A stretch of 64,000 nucleotides of DNA, taken from the NCBI GenBank assembly GCA_009781425.1, contig WQYC01000003.1:38794-102793 (forward strand), in the 5' to 3' direction. Both the position numbers and the translations under genes were made by a program. The notes under the pieces are model-generated. The model had not been told where the DNA came from, ran no database searches, and saw nothing but the letters and a program-made list of their open reading frames with translations. Below are positions 9,003 through 16,679 of the stretch, in pieces (the first letter of the stretch is position 1; each line of letters opens with the position of its first letter). This DNA comes from Oscillospiraceae bacterium. GTDB lineage: Bacteria; Bacillota; Clostridia; Oscillospirales; Ruminococcaceae.

Positions 9003-11455
9003 GAAAAATTATAAAAATTATTGCGGCGGTGTTGATGATGAGTTTGCTTTTGAGTGCTTGCGGCGGAAAAACAGAAGAACCCGATGATGTAGGGAACGAC
9101 GTCCCCGGCGTTCCGCAAGAAGAAACGCAACAAACAGCAGAAATCGCCCGTGAAAATTATCGCATTTCAATAGTTAATAATCAATTCGTTGTTGACGGCG
9201 ATAAGCCTATTTGGATTAACGGCACGAACACGCCGTGGGACAGTTGGGACGACTTCGGCGGTAATTATAACGCGCAGTTTTGGGACGAGCACTTCGCGGC
9301 TCTGCGCGCCAACGGCGTTAACGCCTCGCGCGTTTGGATTAGCTGTCGAAACAATTTTGATGCAATCAAAATTAGCGAAAACGGCATGATTACAGGCATA
9401 ACTGATAAGTTTTGGGAGGACTTGGATTCTTATTTCGAGATTGCCGAGCGCCACGGAATTTATATTATGGCAACGCTGATTTCCTTTGACCACTTCAAGG
9501 AATACCACGGCGACTGGGCTTGGATGGGCCGTCCGCACCCGCATGAAGCGTGGCGCAAAATGATGCAATCCGAGGAAGCTATAAATTCTTTCATCGAGCA
9601 TTATACTCTGCCATTTATTGAGAGATACAAGGATAATCCGTTCCTTTGGAGCATTGACCTCATGAACGAGCCGGACTGGGTGCATGAGGACAGCGAAATC
9701 GGGAAAATGTCTTGGAATGATATTTCGCACTTCTTTGCACGGAACGCCGCCGCGATTAAAGAAAACGCGCCTGAAATTTTAGTCACAGTCGGCATGGCGT
9801 TCCCTAAGTACAACTCCGATGGCTCGGGCTATGAGGGGAACAAGGTTTCGGACGCGTTCCTGCAAAGCCTCTACAGCAACCCGAACGCCTACATTGACTT
9901 TTGGTCGCCGCACTATTACGACTGGGTTGGGCCGTGGTACGGTGTGCCGTTTACGTCGAGTCCTTACGGCGCGCGCAGTGATGGCGGTTGGGGCTTGTGC
10001 GATTCAAAGCCTGCAGTCCTCGGCGAAACCACAGCCAACGGCTCAGCAGGCTTCACGCTGATTGAGGACTACGAAAACGCTTTTAATAACGGCTGGCAGG
10101 GCGTTATGGCGTGGACCTCAAACGGCGTTGACGGTAACGGCGGCTTCAATGAGCAAACGACTGCAACCCGCCATATGGCGGAGAAATACCCCGAATTAGT
10201 TTTCCCGCTATCTGTTGGGAACGCCGCTCCCGGCGTTCCGTCCGATAACGCGCAGCCTGTAAATATCGACGCGGGACAATTGCCATTGTCCCCTACAGAT
10301 GTCGAGGGCTTAACTTCAAACGAACTCGTAGGCTTAATGGGTGCAGGTTGGAACTTAGGCAACACGCTTGATGCGCACTGGAACGCGCGTCCGTGGCGGG
10401 AAATTGAAGGTGCACACACGATTGAGACGCTTTGGGGGAATCCCGTGACGACAAAGGCGATGATTGATTTTGTGAAGGAATCGGGCTTCAACACAGTTAG
10501 AATCCCGACGACATATTACATATTCACAGGCGACGCGCCCGATTATAAAATCGACGAGGCGTGGCTTGACAGAGTTCAAGAGATTGTTGATTACGTAATC
10601 GACAATGAAATGTTCTGCATTATAAACATTCATCACGACGATTTAATTATCGGCGGCGACTTTGAAAACGGCTGGCTTGAGCTGTATAACGGCAGGGAAA
10701 ACCGCGCGTTGTCAGCTTCGGAAAAAGCCGCTAAGCATGAGCGTTTCGCCGCGCTTTGGACGCAGATTGCCGAGCGGTTCAAGGACTATCCCGAAACGTT
10801 GATTTTCGAGGGAATTAACGAGCCGCACAGCAGAAGCGTGAACGGCAGATACAACGCGGAAATTTGGGCGGAGCAGTCGCAGTTTCTGAACGAGCTTTTA
10901 CAGACTTTTGTTGACACCGTGCGCGTTTCAAACCCCGACAGACACCTCATGATTACGCCTTATTACGCGGCAGTCGGCATGGACGCAGGTGACCGTGACG
11001 GCAGAATCGCAGGCTTCGTAAACGCTGAAACAGGGCGGCTTTTCGTGAATGACGCGCGAGAAAGATTAATCGTTTCACTGCATTATTACGAGCCGTGGGG
11101 CTTCGTCACTGCGCCTGACGATTCGCAGTGGTTCAGCGCGCATTTTGACATGGAGGTCGGCAGTGTTTCGCACAATATGAACGCGCTTGTCAGAATTATC
11201 GAAGAGAATTTCGTTGCTAATAATATTCCCGTAATCATGGGCGAAACGGGTGCGATTGCGAGAATCATGCCCGACGGAAGCTCTAACGAAGCAGAGCGCG
11301 CGAAGTGGGCGGCGCATTATGTCGGCGCAATGAGCGAGCTCGGCGTTCCTGTTATAATTTGGGACGACGGCGGCGCGTTTGAGCTACTTGACAGAAGAGC
11401 AGTACAGTGGAAATATCCCGAGCTGGCGCGGGCTTTAGTTGAGGCGGCGAGGTAG
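8999..11455 (+). CDS. Two-domain GH5 lipoprotein: mannanase-like plus endoglucanase/xyloglucanase-like
   Basis: An 818-residue surface lipoprotein. The signal peptide ends in the lipobox LLSAC with Cys21. The first catalytic domain (about 45-395) resembles GH5 beta-mannanase-type enzymes: WINGTNTPWDSW near the start, acid/base Glu in DLMNEPDW, nucleophile Glu in VLGETTANG. The second (about 440-818) resembles GH5 endoglucanase/xyloglucanase enzymes (subfamily 4-like): GAGWNLGNTLDA, ETLWGNPVTT, acid/base in FEGINEPH, nucleophile in IMGETGAI. There is no dockerin, SLH or carbohydrate-binding module. Palindrome copies make up a good part of both linkers: one just after the lipobox (residues 31-39) and two between the domains (about 406-433). 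It would act on beta-mannan/glucan at the cell surface, feeding the GH4 and kinase products upstream. Substrate specificity is inferred. Confidence 0.88.
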   Translation: MRKIIKIIAAVLMMSLLLSACGGKTEEPDDVGNDVPGVPQEETQQTAEIARENYRISIVNNQFVVDGDKPIWINGTNTPWDSWDDFGGNYNAQFWDEHFAALRANGVNASRVWISCRNNFDAIKISENGMITGITDKFWEDLDSYFEIAERHGIYIMATLISFDHFKEYHGDWAWMGRPHPHEAWRKMMQSEEAINSFIEHYTLPFIERYKDNPFLWSIDLMNEPDWVHEDSEIGKMSWNDISHFFARNAAAIKENAPEILVTVGMAFPKYNSDGSGYEGNKVSDAFLQSLYSNPNAYIDFWSPHYYDWVGPWYGVPFTSSPYGARSDGGWGLCDSKPAVLGETTANGSAGFTLIEDYENAFNNGWQGVMAWTSNGVDGNGGFNEQTTATRHMAEKYPELVFPLSVGNAAPGVPSDNAQPVNIDAGQLPLSPTDVEGLTSNELVGLMGAGWNLGNTLDAHWNARPWREIEGAHTIETLWGNPVTTKAMIDFVKESGFNTVRIPTTYYIFTGDAPDYKIDEAWLDRVQEIVDYVIDNEMFCIINIHHDDLIIGGDFENGWLELYNGRENRALSASEKAAKHERFAALWTQIAERFKDYPETLIFEGINEPHSRSVNGRYNAEIWAEQSQFLNELLQTFVDTVRVSNPDRHLMITPYYAAVGMDAGDRDGRIAGFVNAETGRLFVNDARERLIVSLHYYEPWGFVTAPDDSQWFSAHFDMEVGSVSHNMNALVRIIEENFVANNIPVIMGETGAIARIMPDGSSNEAERAKWAAHYVGAMSELGVPVIIWDDGGAFELLDRRAVQWKYPELARALVEAAR
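9089..9115 (+). repeat. GTAGGG palindrome, in frame after the lipobox of the GH5 protein
   Basis: GTAGGGAACGACG, then TCCC, then CGGCGTTCCG, read in frame as VGNDVPGVP. Confidence 0.8.
10214..10240 (+). repeat. GTTGGG variant palindrome in the inter-domain linker of the GH5 protein
   Basis: GTTGGGAACGCCG, then CTCC, then CGGCGTTCCG, read in frame as VGNAAPGVP. One base differs from GTAGGG. Confidence 0.75.
10272..10295 (-). repeat. GTAGGG palindrome, reverse orientation, in the same GH5 linker
   Basis: The reverse strand reads GTAGGGGACAATGG, then CAATTGTCCC. It is read on the host strand as GQLPLSPT. Confidence 0.75.
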
Positions 11456-11466
11456 TGAATATGAAG

Positions 11467-11490
11467 AAAAACCCCCGTGAGGGGGTTTTT
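11467..11490. terminator. Bidirectional terminator between GH5 and zinc-ribbon membrane gene
   Basis: AAAAACCCCC-GTGA-GGGGGTTTTT is a perfect 10-base stem with a four-base loop between two converging genes (stops at 11455 and 11499). Confidence 0.9.
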
Positions 11491-11498
11491 GATTAAAA

Positions 11499-12185
11499 CT
11501 ACTCTTGCAAGTCAGGGGCGTTAAGGTTTTTTCCGCAATCGGCACAACTTAGAGAAGTGAAATGGTTTTCAAACCTACAAAACTTACATATTTTTATGTT
11601 TTTTGATATTATTTTTTCCTTTTCTTTCTCTTTAGAAACAGGTAAATTTTCACCGCAACTACTGCAAAGAGTAGCATTTATGGCGTTATCATTACTGCAG
11701 AAATTACATTTTTTCATCTTTTTGCTGACCAGTGATTTATATTCAATATGTTGATTATTTGATATAATTAAACGTATTATTGAAAGTATCGCTTCTACTA
11801 TAAAGATGAATGTGAAAAAGGATAAAACAGAAGATAAAATTACAACTTCCCTTGTTTGTTCTGAATTGTTAAAGATAAAACGGATACTTATTATCAAAAA
11901 AGAAAAAGCAACAGCAAGGAATAAATTAAATATATAAGAGGTTTTTGTGCCGAAAAAGAAACCTTTGATAAAATCAACGATTTTATCATCAGAAATATTT
12001 TTATTTAATTTTAGCCGCAGTCCGAAAATTATAGCACGATACCCCGACCATATAAATGCTAATACAATCGGAAAAATTATTAAATTACTGCTTAAATCCA
12101 TATTTGAAAAAATATCTTGCCGAATGAAAAGATATATTGTAGCAATTAATGCATTTAATAACGCGAGAAAGTCTATTATTATCAT
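11499..12185 (-). CDS. Membrane protein with two C-terminal zinc ribbons
   Basis: A 228-residue protein of unknown function. About four hydrophobic segments lie at residues 4-22, 33-52, 81-102 and 115-138. Two zinc ribbons follow: CNFCSNDNAINATLCSSCG (about 163-181) and CKFCRFENHFTSLSCADCG (about 200-218). The coding region is clearly more A/T-rich than its neighbours, which may mean recent acquisition. It is transcribed away from the XRE regulator gene from its own sigma-A promoter. The gene layout suggests, but does not show, that the XRE protein controls it. Confidence 0.7.
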   Translation of the reverse strand: MIIIDFLALLNALIATIYLFIRQDIFSNMDLSSNLIIFPIVLAFIWSGYRAIIFGLRLKLNKNISDDKIVDFIKGFFFGTKTSYIFNLFLAVAFSFLIISIRFIFNNSEQTREVVILSSVLSFFTFIFIVEAILSIIRLIISNNQHIEYKSLVSKKMKKCNFCSNDNAINATLCSSCGENLPVSKEKEKEKIISKNIKICKFCRFENHFTSLSCADCGKNLNAPDLQE

Positions 12186-12217
12186 TAGAAAAACCCTCCA
12201 AAATTGTATTTTACCAA

Positions 12218-12246
12218 ATTATAGCATATAAAAACACAAAAGTCAA
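12218..12246 (-). promoter_or_regulatory. Sigma-A promoter of the zinc-ribbon membrane gene
   Basis: On the minus strand: TTGACT (12241-12246), 17 bases, TATAAT (12218-12223). A second TTGAC and the half-sites TACGT/ACGTA (12251-12290) just upstream could be an operator for the divergent XRE regulator. Confidence 0.75.
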
Positions 12247-12314
12247 GCATACGTCAACTATAAAATCTTATATGTCGACACAACGTAATATATAATTACA
12301 TTGAGGTGATTATT

Positions 12315-12623
12315 ATGTATTACATTGAATTTGGAGAGATTTTAAGAGCGACAAGGCTTGAAAAAGGGCTTAGTCAAGCCAAATTAGCCGCATTGGTGGG
12401 TCTTACCAAGGCGGCTATAAGTAAGTACGAAACTTCTGTAAATTACCCTGCTTACAACATACTTATCCGTTTCGCGCGGGTTTTCAAAGTGTCAACGGAT
12501 TATCTACTCGGTGTAGAAAAAAGAAAAACCCTCAACATTGAGGGCTTAACTAATAAACAAATCGACTCGCTGATTGCGATTGCGAGCGAATATCAAAGGC
12601 TGAACGGGAATTTCACCGATTGA
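12315..12623 (+). CDS. XRE family transcriptional regulator
   Basis: A 102-residue Cro/CI-type DNA-binding protein. The helix-turn-helix spans about residues 7-62: FGEILRATRLEKGLSQAKLAALVGLTKAAISKYE, then the typical FKVSTDYLLGVEKRK. The C-terminal 35 residues are a short extra segment and no sensor domain is present. I place the start at the ATG at 12315, five bases after GAGGTGA; the upstream GTG at 12306 lies within that ribosome site. A TATAAT lies upstream without a good -35 box, suggesting a weak or regulated promoter. Downstream is the GH115 gene with its own promoter. Confidence 0.85.
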   Translation: MYYIEFGEILRATRLEKGLSQAKLAALVGLTKAAISKYETSVNYPAYNILIRFARVFKVSTDYLLGVEKRKTLNIEGLTNKQIDSLIAIASEYQRLNGNFTD

Positions 12624-12648
12624 CTTTTCCCCTCCGCCGTGCTATACT
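12620..12648 (+). promoter_or_regulatory. Sigma-A promoter of the GH115 gene
   Basis: TTGACT (12620-12625), 17 bases, TATACT (12643-12648). The -35 box overlaps the stop codon of the XRE gene. Confidence 0.75.
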
Positions 12649-12680
12649 TAAACTTATCTTAACATAAAAAGGACAAATTC

Positions 12681-15455
12681 ATGAACAATTTCACATTTAC
12701 AGTCGAAAATCAAGCCTTCGAGGGCGTAAAAAGAATCGCAGTAAAAATCGCGAAGGACTTTGAGAAGGTTGGCGGCGTTCTGCCGCAGATTACAGAAGAG
12801 TTCAAGGACGGCACGAATTCTATAGTTTTTGCAACGCTTGGGAAGAGTGCGTTCGCTGAGAAATACGCTGATATTCCTGCGCTGACAGGGAAGCGCGAGG
12901 TTTATCAAATCAAGCGTCTTGAAGACAAAACCCTGCTCATTTGTGGCAGTGACAAGCGCGGAACTATTTACGGAATGTTTGCGCTGTCGGAATATATCGG
13001 CGTTTCACCGCTACACTTTTGGGGCGATGCAGAGCCTGTTCCGCGCAAAAAAATCGAAATTAATTCGGACATAGAAGTAATTTCAAAGCAGCCGAGCGTG
13101 AAGTATCGCGGGTTTTTCATAAACGACGAGTGGCCCTGCTTCGGTAGCTGGACGTTCGGGAAATTCGGCGGCTTCACCGCCGAGATGTACGACCATGTTT
13201 TTGAGCTTTTACTGCGGCTGAAAGGGAATTACCTGTGGCCCGCAATGTGGACATCGTCGTTTCCGCTTGATGGGCCGGGAAGCTTAAACGAAGAGCTTGC
13301 GGATATTTACGGCGTTGTTATGGGTATGTCGCACCACGAGCCCTGCCTGCGTGCGAGCGAGGAATGGGACATCGTGCGCGGTGAAAACTCGCAGTACGGC
13401 AACGACTGGAATTATTATATCAACAAAGAAGGGCTGTTGAAATACTGGGGTGACGGGCTCGCGAGAAGCGGCAAGTACGAGAAAATAATCACAATCGGTA
13501 TGCGCGGCGAACGCGACAGTTCTATGCTCGGCGAGAACGCAACGCTCAAGGATAATATTGATTTGCTGAAGGATATAATTGAAAATCAGAACAGATTAAT
13601 TCGCGAAAACGTGAATGAGAATTTAGAAGAAGTTCCGCGTCTGCTCGCGCTTTACAAGGAAGTCGAGGAGTACTTCTACGGCAACGAGGACGCCGCAGGT
13701 TTAAAAGACTGGGAGGAACTCAACAACGTAATCTGTATGCTTTGCGAGGATAATTTCGGCTTCATGAGAACCCTGCCGACTGCCGATGTGCGCAGTCGTA
13801 ATGGGGGTTGGGGAATGTATTATCACTTCGATTATCACGGCGGTCCTGTTTCCTATGAGTGGATGCCGTCGACTTCCTTCGAGCGGACTTGGGAGCAGAT
13901 GAGCATGGCTTACGACTACGGAATCCGCGATGTTTGGATTGTAAACGTCGGCGACTTAAAAGGCAACGAGGTTCCGCTTGCGTACTTCATGGAGCTCGCT
14001 TATGACTTCGAGAAATGGGGAACAAGCGCGCCGAATTCTATTGATGAATACACGGCTTTGTGGCTTGAAAAAACCTTCCCCTGTGTTGAATCCACAACTC
14101 GCAAGGACATGGCGAATGTTCTTCACGGCTACATAAAAATGAACGCTCTGCGCCGCCCCGAAGCGTTAAACGCTGAGATTTATCACCCTTGCAACTACGA
14201 CGAAGCAGATTGGATGTTATGCTTAACAGAGCGTATAGAAAAAGCGAACGAAAGCATTTATTCATCGCTTTCGGGTGTTGAAAAAGACGCCTATTACAGC
14301 TTAATCGGCTTACCTGTGCAGGCGAGTGTGAACCTTGTTCGTATGCATTTGTATGCAGGAAAAAATATGCACTACGCAAAGCAAGGCAAAAAAGCTGCGA
14401 ATGAATTTGCCGCGCTTGTGACTGATTGCATTGAAAAAGACCGAGTTATAATGCGGGAATTTGGGAATTTCAAAAACGGCAAGTGGCGCGGAATGGAGCA
14501 GGAGCAGCACATCGGCTTCACGACCTGGAACGAGGATGGCTGCCGCTATCCGCTGCGCGTAACAGTCGAGCCGTTTCATAAGCCGCGCATGGTTGTTTCC
14601 CGCGCCGACAGCGCGGAAATTTATCACAAAACTTATGGCGCACCCATGACAGTTAAGGTTGACGATTTTCTTTATGTGGGCAACGAAGAGGTGTTAATTG
14701 AAATTTGCAATGATGGCATCGGCGAGCTTAAATATGAAATTAAACCCGAAAAGGATTACAACTGGCTTACTGTAAACCCTCTTGATGACGGCATAATTCT
14801 GAATTGCAACCGTGAAAAATTAACCGATGAAATTCAAACTGCGCGGCTTTTAATTCGCGACGAAGAAACCACAGTAGCTGTCGAAGTTCGCGCGAAAGCC
14901 GTAAGCACCGAGAACCTGCCGCCCATGACGTTTCTTGAAAACAACGGCGTAATAGTTATGCACGCTAATCATTTCTGCGCGAAAAATAACGTCGGCGAAG
15001 CGGGCTTCATCGAGCTCGAAAATTACGGCAGAAGCGGAACAGGCATGAAGGTTTTCCCGACGACTGCGGATTTCACCGAAGCTGACAAAAAGCCCGAGCT
15101 GACCTACAGATTCTTAGCTCCGTCAAGCGGCGATTATATCGTTGAAGCTTGGACGACGCCGACGAATTCTGTGCAGAATAAACGTCCTCTGCGCTTCATG
15201 CTGAACGAAAAAATAATTACCGCTGTTCCCGCCGATTTCCGCGCGGGAAGCCCCGGCGAGCCAAGATGGTGCAAAGGCGTGCTTGATAATATCCGCGTTA
15301 CGAAGGCAGAATTAACGCTTGAAGCGGGCGTGCGTGAAGTTAAAATCGGCGCGCTTGAAGCGGGGTTAATTCTTGAAAAGCTGTTGATTTACAAGAAAAA
15401 CAACGAGCCTAAGAAGTCATACTTAGGCCCGCAGGAGAGCTTTTATGTAAAATAA
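12681..15455 (+). CDS. GH115 alpha-glucuronidase
   Basis: A 924-residue protein with the GH115 core, an enzyme class that removes (4-O-methyl)glucuronic acid side groups from xylan. Recognisable stretches are KYRGFFINDEWPCFGSW (about 135-152), LKGNYLWPAMWTSSF, VVMGMSHHEPCLRASEEW (about 213-230) and IGMRGERDSSMLG. The C-terminal part (about 640-920) is beta-rich, as in the accessory domains of the family. There is no signal peptide, so it probably works in the cytoplasm on imported aldouronic acids. It is a single gene with its own promoter, next to an XRE regulator, and a GTAGGG palindrome follows its stop. No xylanase is in the window. Confidence 0.9.
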   Translation: MNNFTFTVENQAFEGVKRIAVKIAKDFEKVGGVLPQITEEFKDGTNSIVFATLGKSAFAEKYADIPALTGKREVYQIKRLEDKTLLICGSDKRGTIYGMFALSEYIGVSPLHFWGDAEPVPRKKIEINSDIEVISKQPSVKYRGFFINDEWPCFGSWTFGKFGGFTAEMYDHVFELLLRLKGNYLWPAMWTSSFPLDGPGSLNEELADIYGVVMGMSHHEPCLRASEEWDIVRGENSQYGNDWNYYINKEGLLKYWGDGLARSGKYEKIITIGMRGERDSSMLGENATLKDNIDLLKDIIENQNRLIRENVNENLEEVPRLLALYKEVEEYFYGNEDAAGLKDWEELNNVICMLCEDNFGFMRTLPTADVRSRNGGWGMYYHFDYHGGPVSYEWMPSTSFERTWEQMSMAYDYGIRDVWIVNVGDLKGNEVPLAYFMELAYDFEKWGTSAPNSIDEYTALWLEKTFPCVESTTRKDMANVLHGYIKMNALRRPEALNAEIYHPCNYDEADWMLCLTERIEKANESIYSSLSGVEKDAYYSLIGLPVQASVNLVRMHLYAGKNMHYAKQGKKAANEFAALVTDCIEKDRVIMREFGNFKNGKWRGMEQEQHIGFTTWNEDGCRYPLRVTVEPFHKPRMVVSRADSAEIYHKTYGAPMTVKVDDFLYVGNEEVLIEICNDGIGELKYEIKPEKDYNWLTVNPLDDGIILNCNREKLTDEIQTARLLIRDEETTVAVEVRAKAVSTENLPPMTFLENNGVIVMHANHFCAKNNVGEAGFIELENYGRSGTGMKVFPTTADFTEADKKPELTYRFLAPSSGDYIVEAWTTPTNSVQNKRPLRFMLNEKIITAVPADFRAGSPGEPRWCKGVLDNIRVTKAELTLEAGVREVKIGALEAGLILEKLLIYKKNNEPKKSYLGPQESFYVK

Positions 15456-15456
15456 T

Positions 15457-15484
15457 GTAGGGGTGGATTCTATATCCGCCCTAC
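15457..15484 (-). repeat. GTAGGG palindrome between GH115 and the J-domain gene; forms the latter's stop
   Basis: Nearly perfect: GTAGGG(G)TGGAT-TCTAT-ATCCGCCCTAC, with GTAGGG at both ends. On the minus strand its TAG (15481-15483) is the stop of the J-domain gene. Confidence 0.8.
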
Positions 15485-16620
15485 ACAATTTTCAAAACCT
15501 CAAGCCAGTCAATCTGCAAATAATTGCTTAAATCTGCATCTTCTCCGAAGCCGCCGAGAAGCACGCTCCGCAGTGCGTCTATATCGTCTGCGCCGCTAAT
15601 AATCCAGTTTGCAACGGGGCGGCTAAAACGAAGCACTATTGTCGCAGATAAATACTCGGCAGGAATTTCTTTCATTATATCGCTCATGTATTCGCTGTAA
15701 ATCTGCGGTACGAGCGATATATTATTTTCGTCAACAGCCTGCATAAGAATCATTTTCCGCGCACCTGTACGTAAATGCTCGAGTATTTTTTCTTCTGTGA
15801 GCTTGAAAATATTTTCGATGTTCAAGCTTGTAACTTCTATAGTTACCTCCGCACTGCTGAAGCCGTGCCGCACAGTTGAAAGCACCTTGAATCGCAATTC
15901 GTTCGGCGTGCTTGAAAACAAGATTTCACCGAAAGGAACGCCGCCCCGTTCAAAGGCGTAAACTCGCGAAATGCGTGATATTAATCTCGTGATTTGCGTG
16001 TGATTATCGTACTGCGAGCTTCTCGCGAGGCTCATTGCGCGCTCAAAATCTTCTTCCTTTATACTGTCGAAAAACATTTTTGTCACTTCGGCGGGCGTCC
16101 CTCTGCCGTAAATTCTGTCAAGAAAATTCGCGACATAATTCGCGTTGGTAATATACCCGACAGCGAAGAAAAGCAGTAAAACAGGGAGCGTCAGCCGAAT
16201 CGCCCACACAAGCGTCATGATTCTGCGCGCCTTTTCCGAGCTTGTTGTTTTAGGCTTGAATATATTCAAATCGAACGGGAATTTAAACTTTGATTTTTTA
16301 CTTGCGTTGTCGTAATATTTTTGCCAAGGCGATTTATACTCTTCGGAACCGCGCGGATTATAATCGCCGAATTCATTGGAGTAGTCGGCGTTTTTCTGCG
16401 CTCTCTCCTCGAGCCACAGTGAATAATCGTATTCCTCGCGCAGTGCGTCGTTACTTAGAACGCGGTAAGCCGCGTTGATTTGCTGCATTTTCTCGTGCGC
16501 ATAATCAACGCACCCCTCGGAAACGTCGGGGTGATATTTTTTCGCCATGTTTTTGTAGGCGTTTTTTATTTCGTCGTCGGAGGCATCGCGGGAAATCCCG
16601 AAAAATTCATAATGATTCAT
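15481..16620 (-). CDS. J-domain membrane protein
   Basis: A 379-residue protein. The N-terminal J domain (residues 3-66) has the HPD triad in MAKKYHPDVSEG, so it should stimulate an Hsp70/DnaK ATPase. There is no G/F region or zinc finger, so this is a type III J protein. A membrane helix lies at about 136-160 (RLTLPVLLLFFAVGYITNA). The remaining 220 residues, presumably outside, resemble no domain I know. The stop is the TAG of the palindrome at 15457-15484. A further palindrome separates it from the hydrogenase-like gene on the same strand. The start has no strong ribosome site, so expression may depend on read-through from upstream. Confidence 0.8.
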   Translation of the reverse strand: MNHYEFFGISRDASDDEIKNAYKNMAKKYHPDVSEGCVDYAHEKMQQINAAYRVLSNDALREEYDYSLWLEERAQKNADYSNEFGDYNPRGSEEYKSPWQKYYDNASKKSKFKFPFDLNIFKPKTTSSEKARRIMTLVWAIRLTLPVLLLFFAVGYITNANYVANFLDRIYGRGTPAEVTKMFFDSIKEEDFERAMSLARSSQYDNHTQITRLISRISRVYAFERGGVPFGEILFSSTPNELRFKVLSTVRHGFSSAEVTIEVTSLNIENIFKLTEEKILEHLRTGARKMILMQAVDENNISLVPQIYSEYMSDIMKEIPAEYLSATIVLRFSRPVANWIISGADDIDALRSVLLGGFGEDADLSNYLQIDWLEVLKIV

Positions 16621-16635
16621 AGTAGTAAAAAAAGC

Positions 16636-16661
16636 GGTCGGGCGTGGAAGCCCGACCCTAC
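16636..16661 (-). repeat. GTAGGG palindrome upstream of the J-domain gene
   Basis: The reverse strand reads GTAGGGTCGGGC, then TTCCAC, then GCCCGACC. Confidence 0.8.
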
Positions 16662-16679
16662 GTTTCTTTTAAGTTTAGA

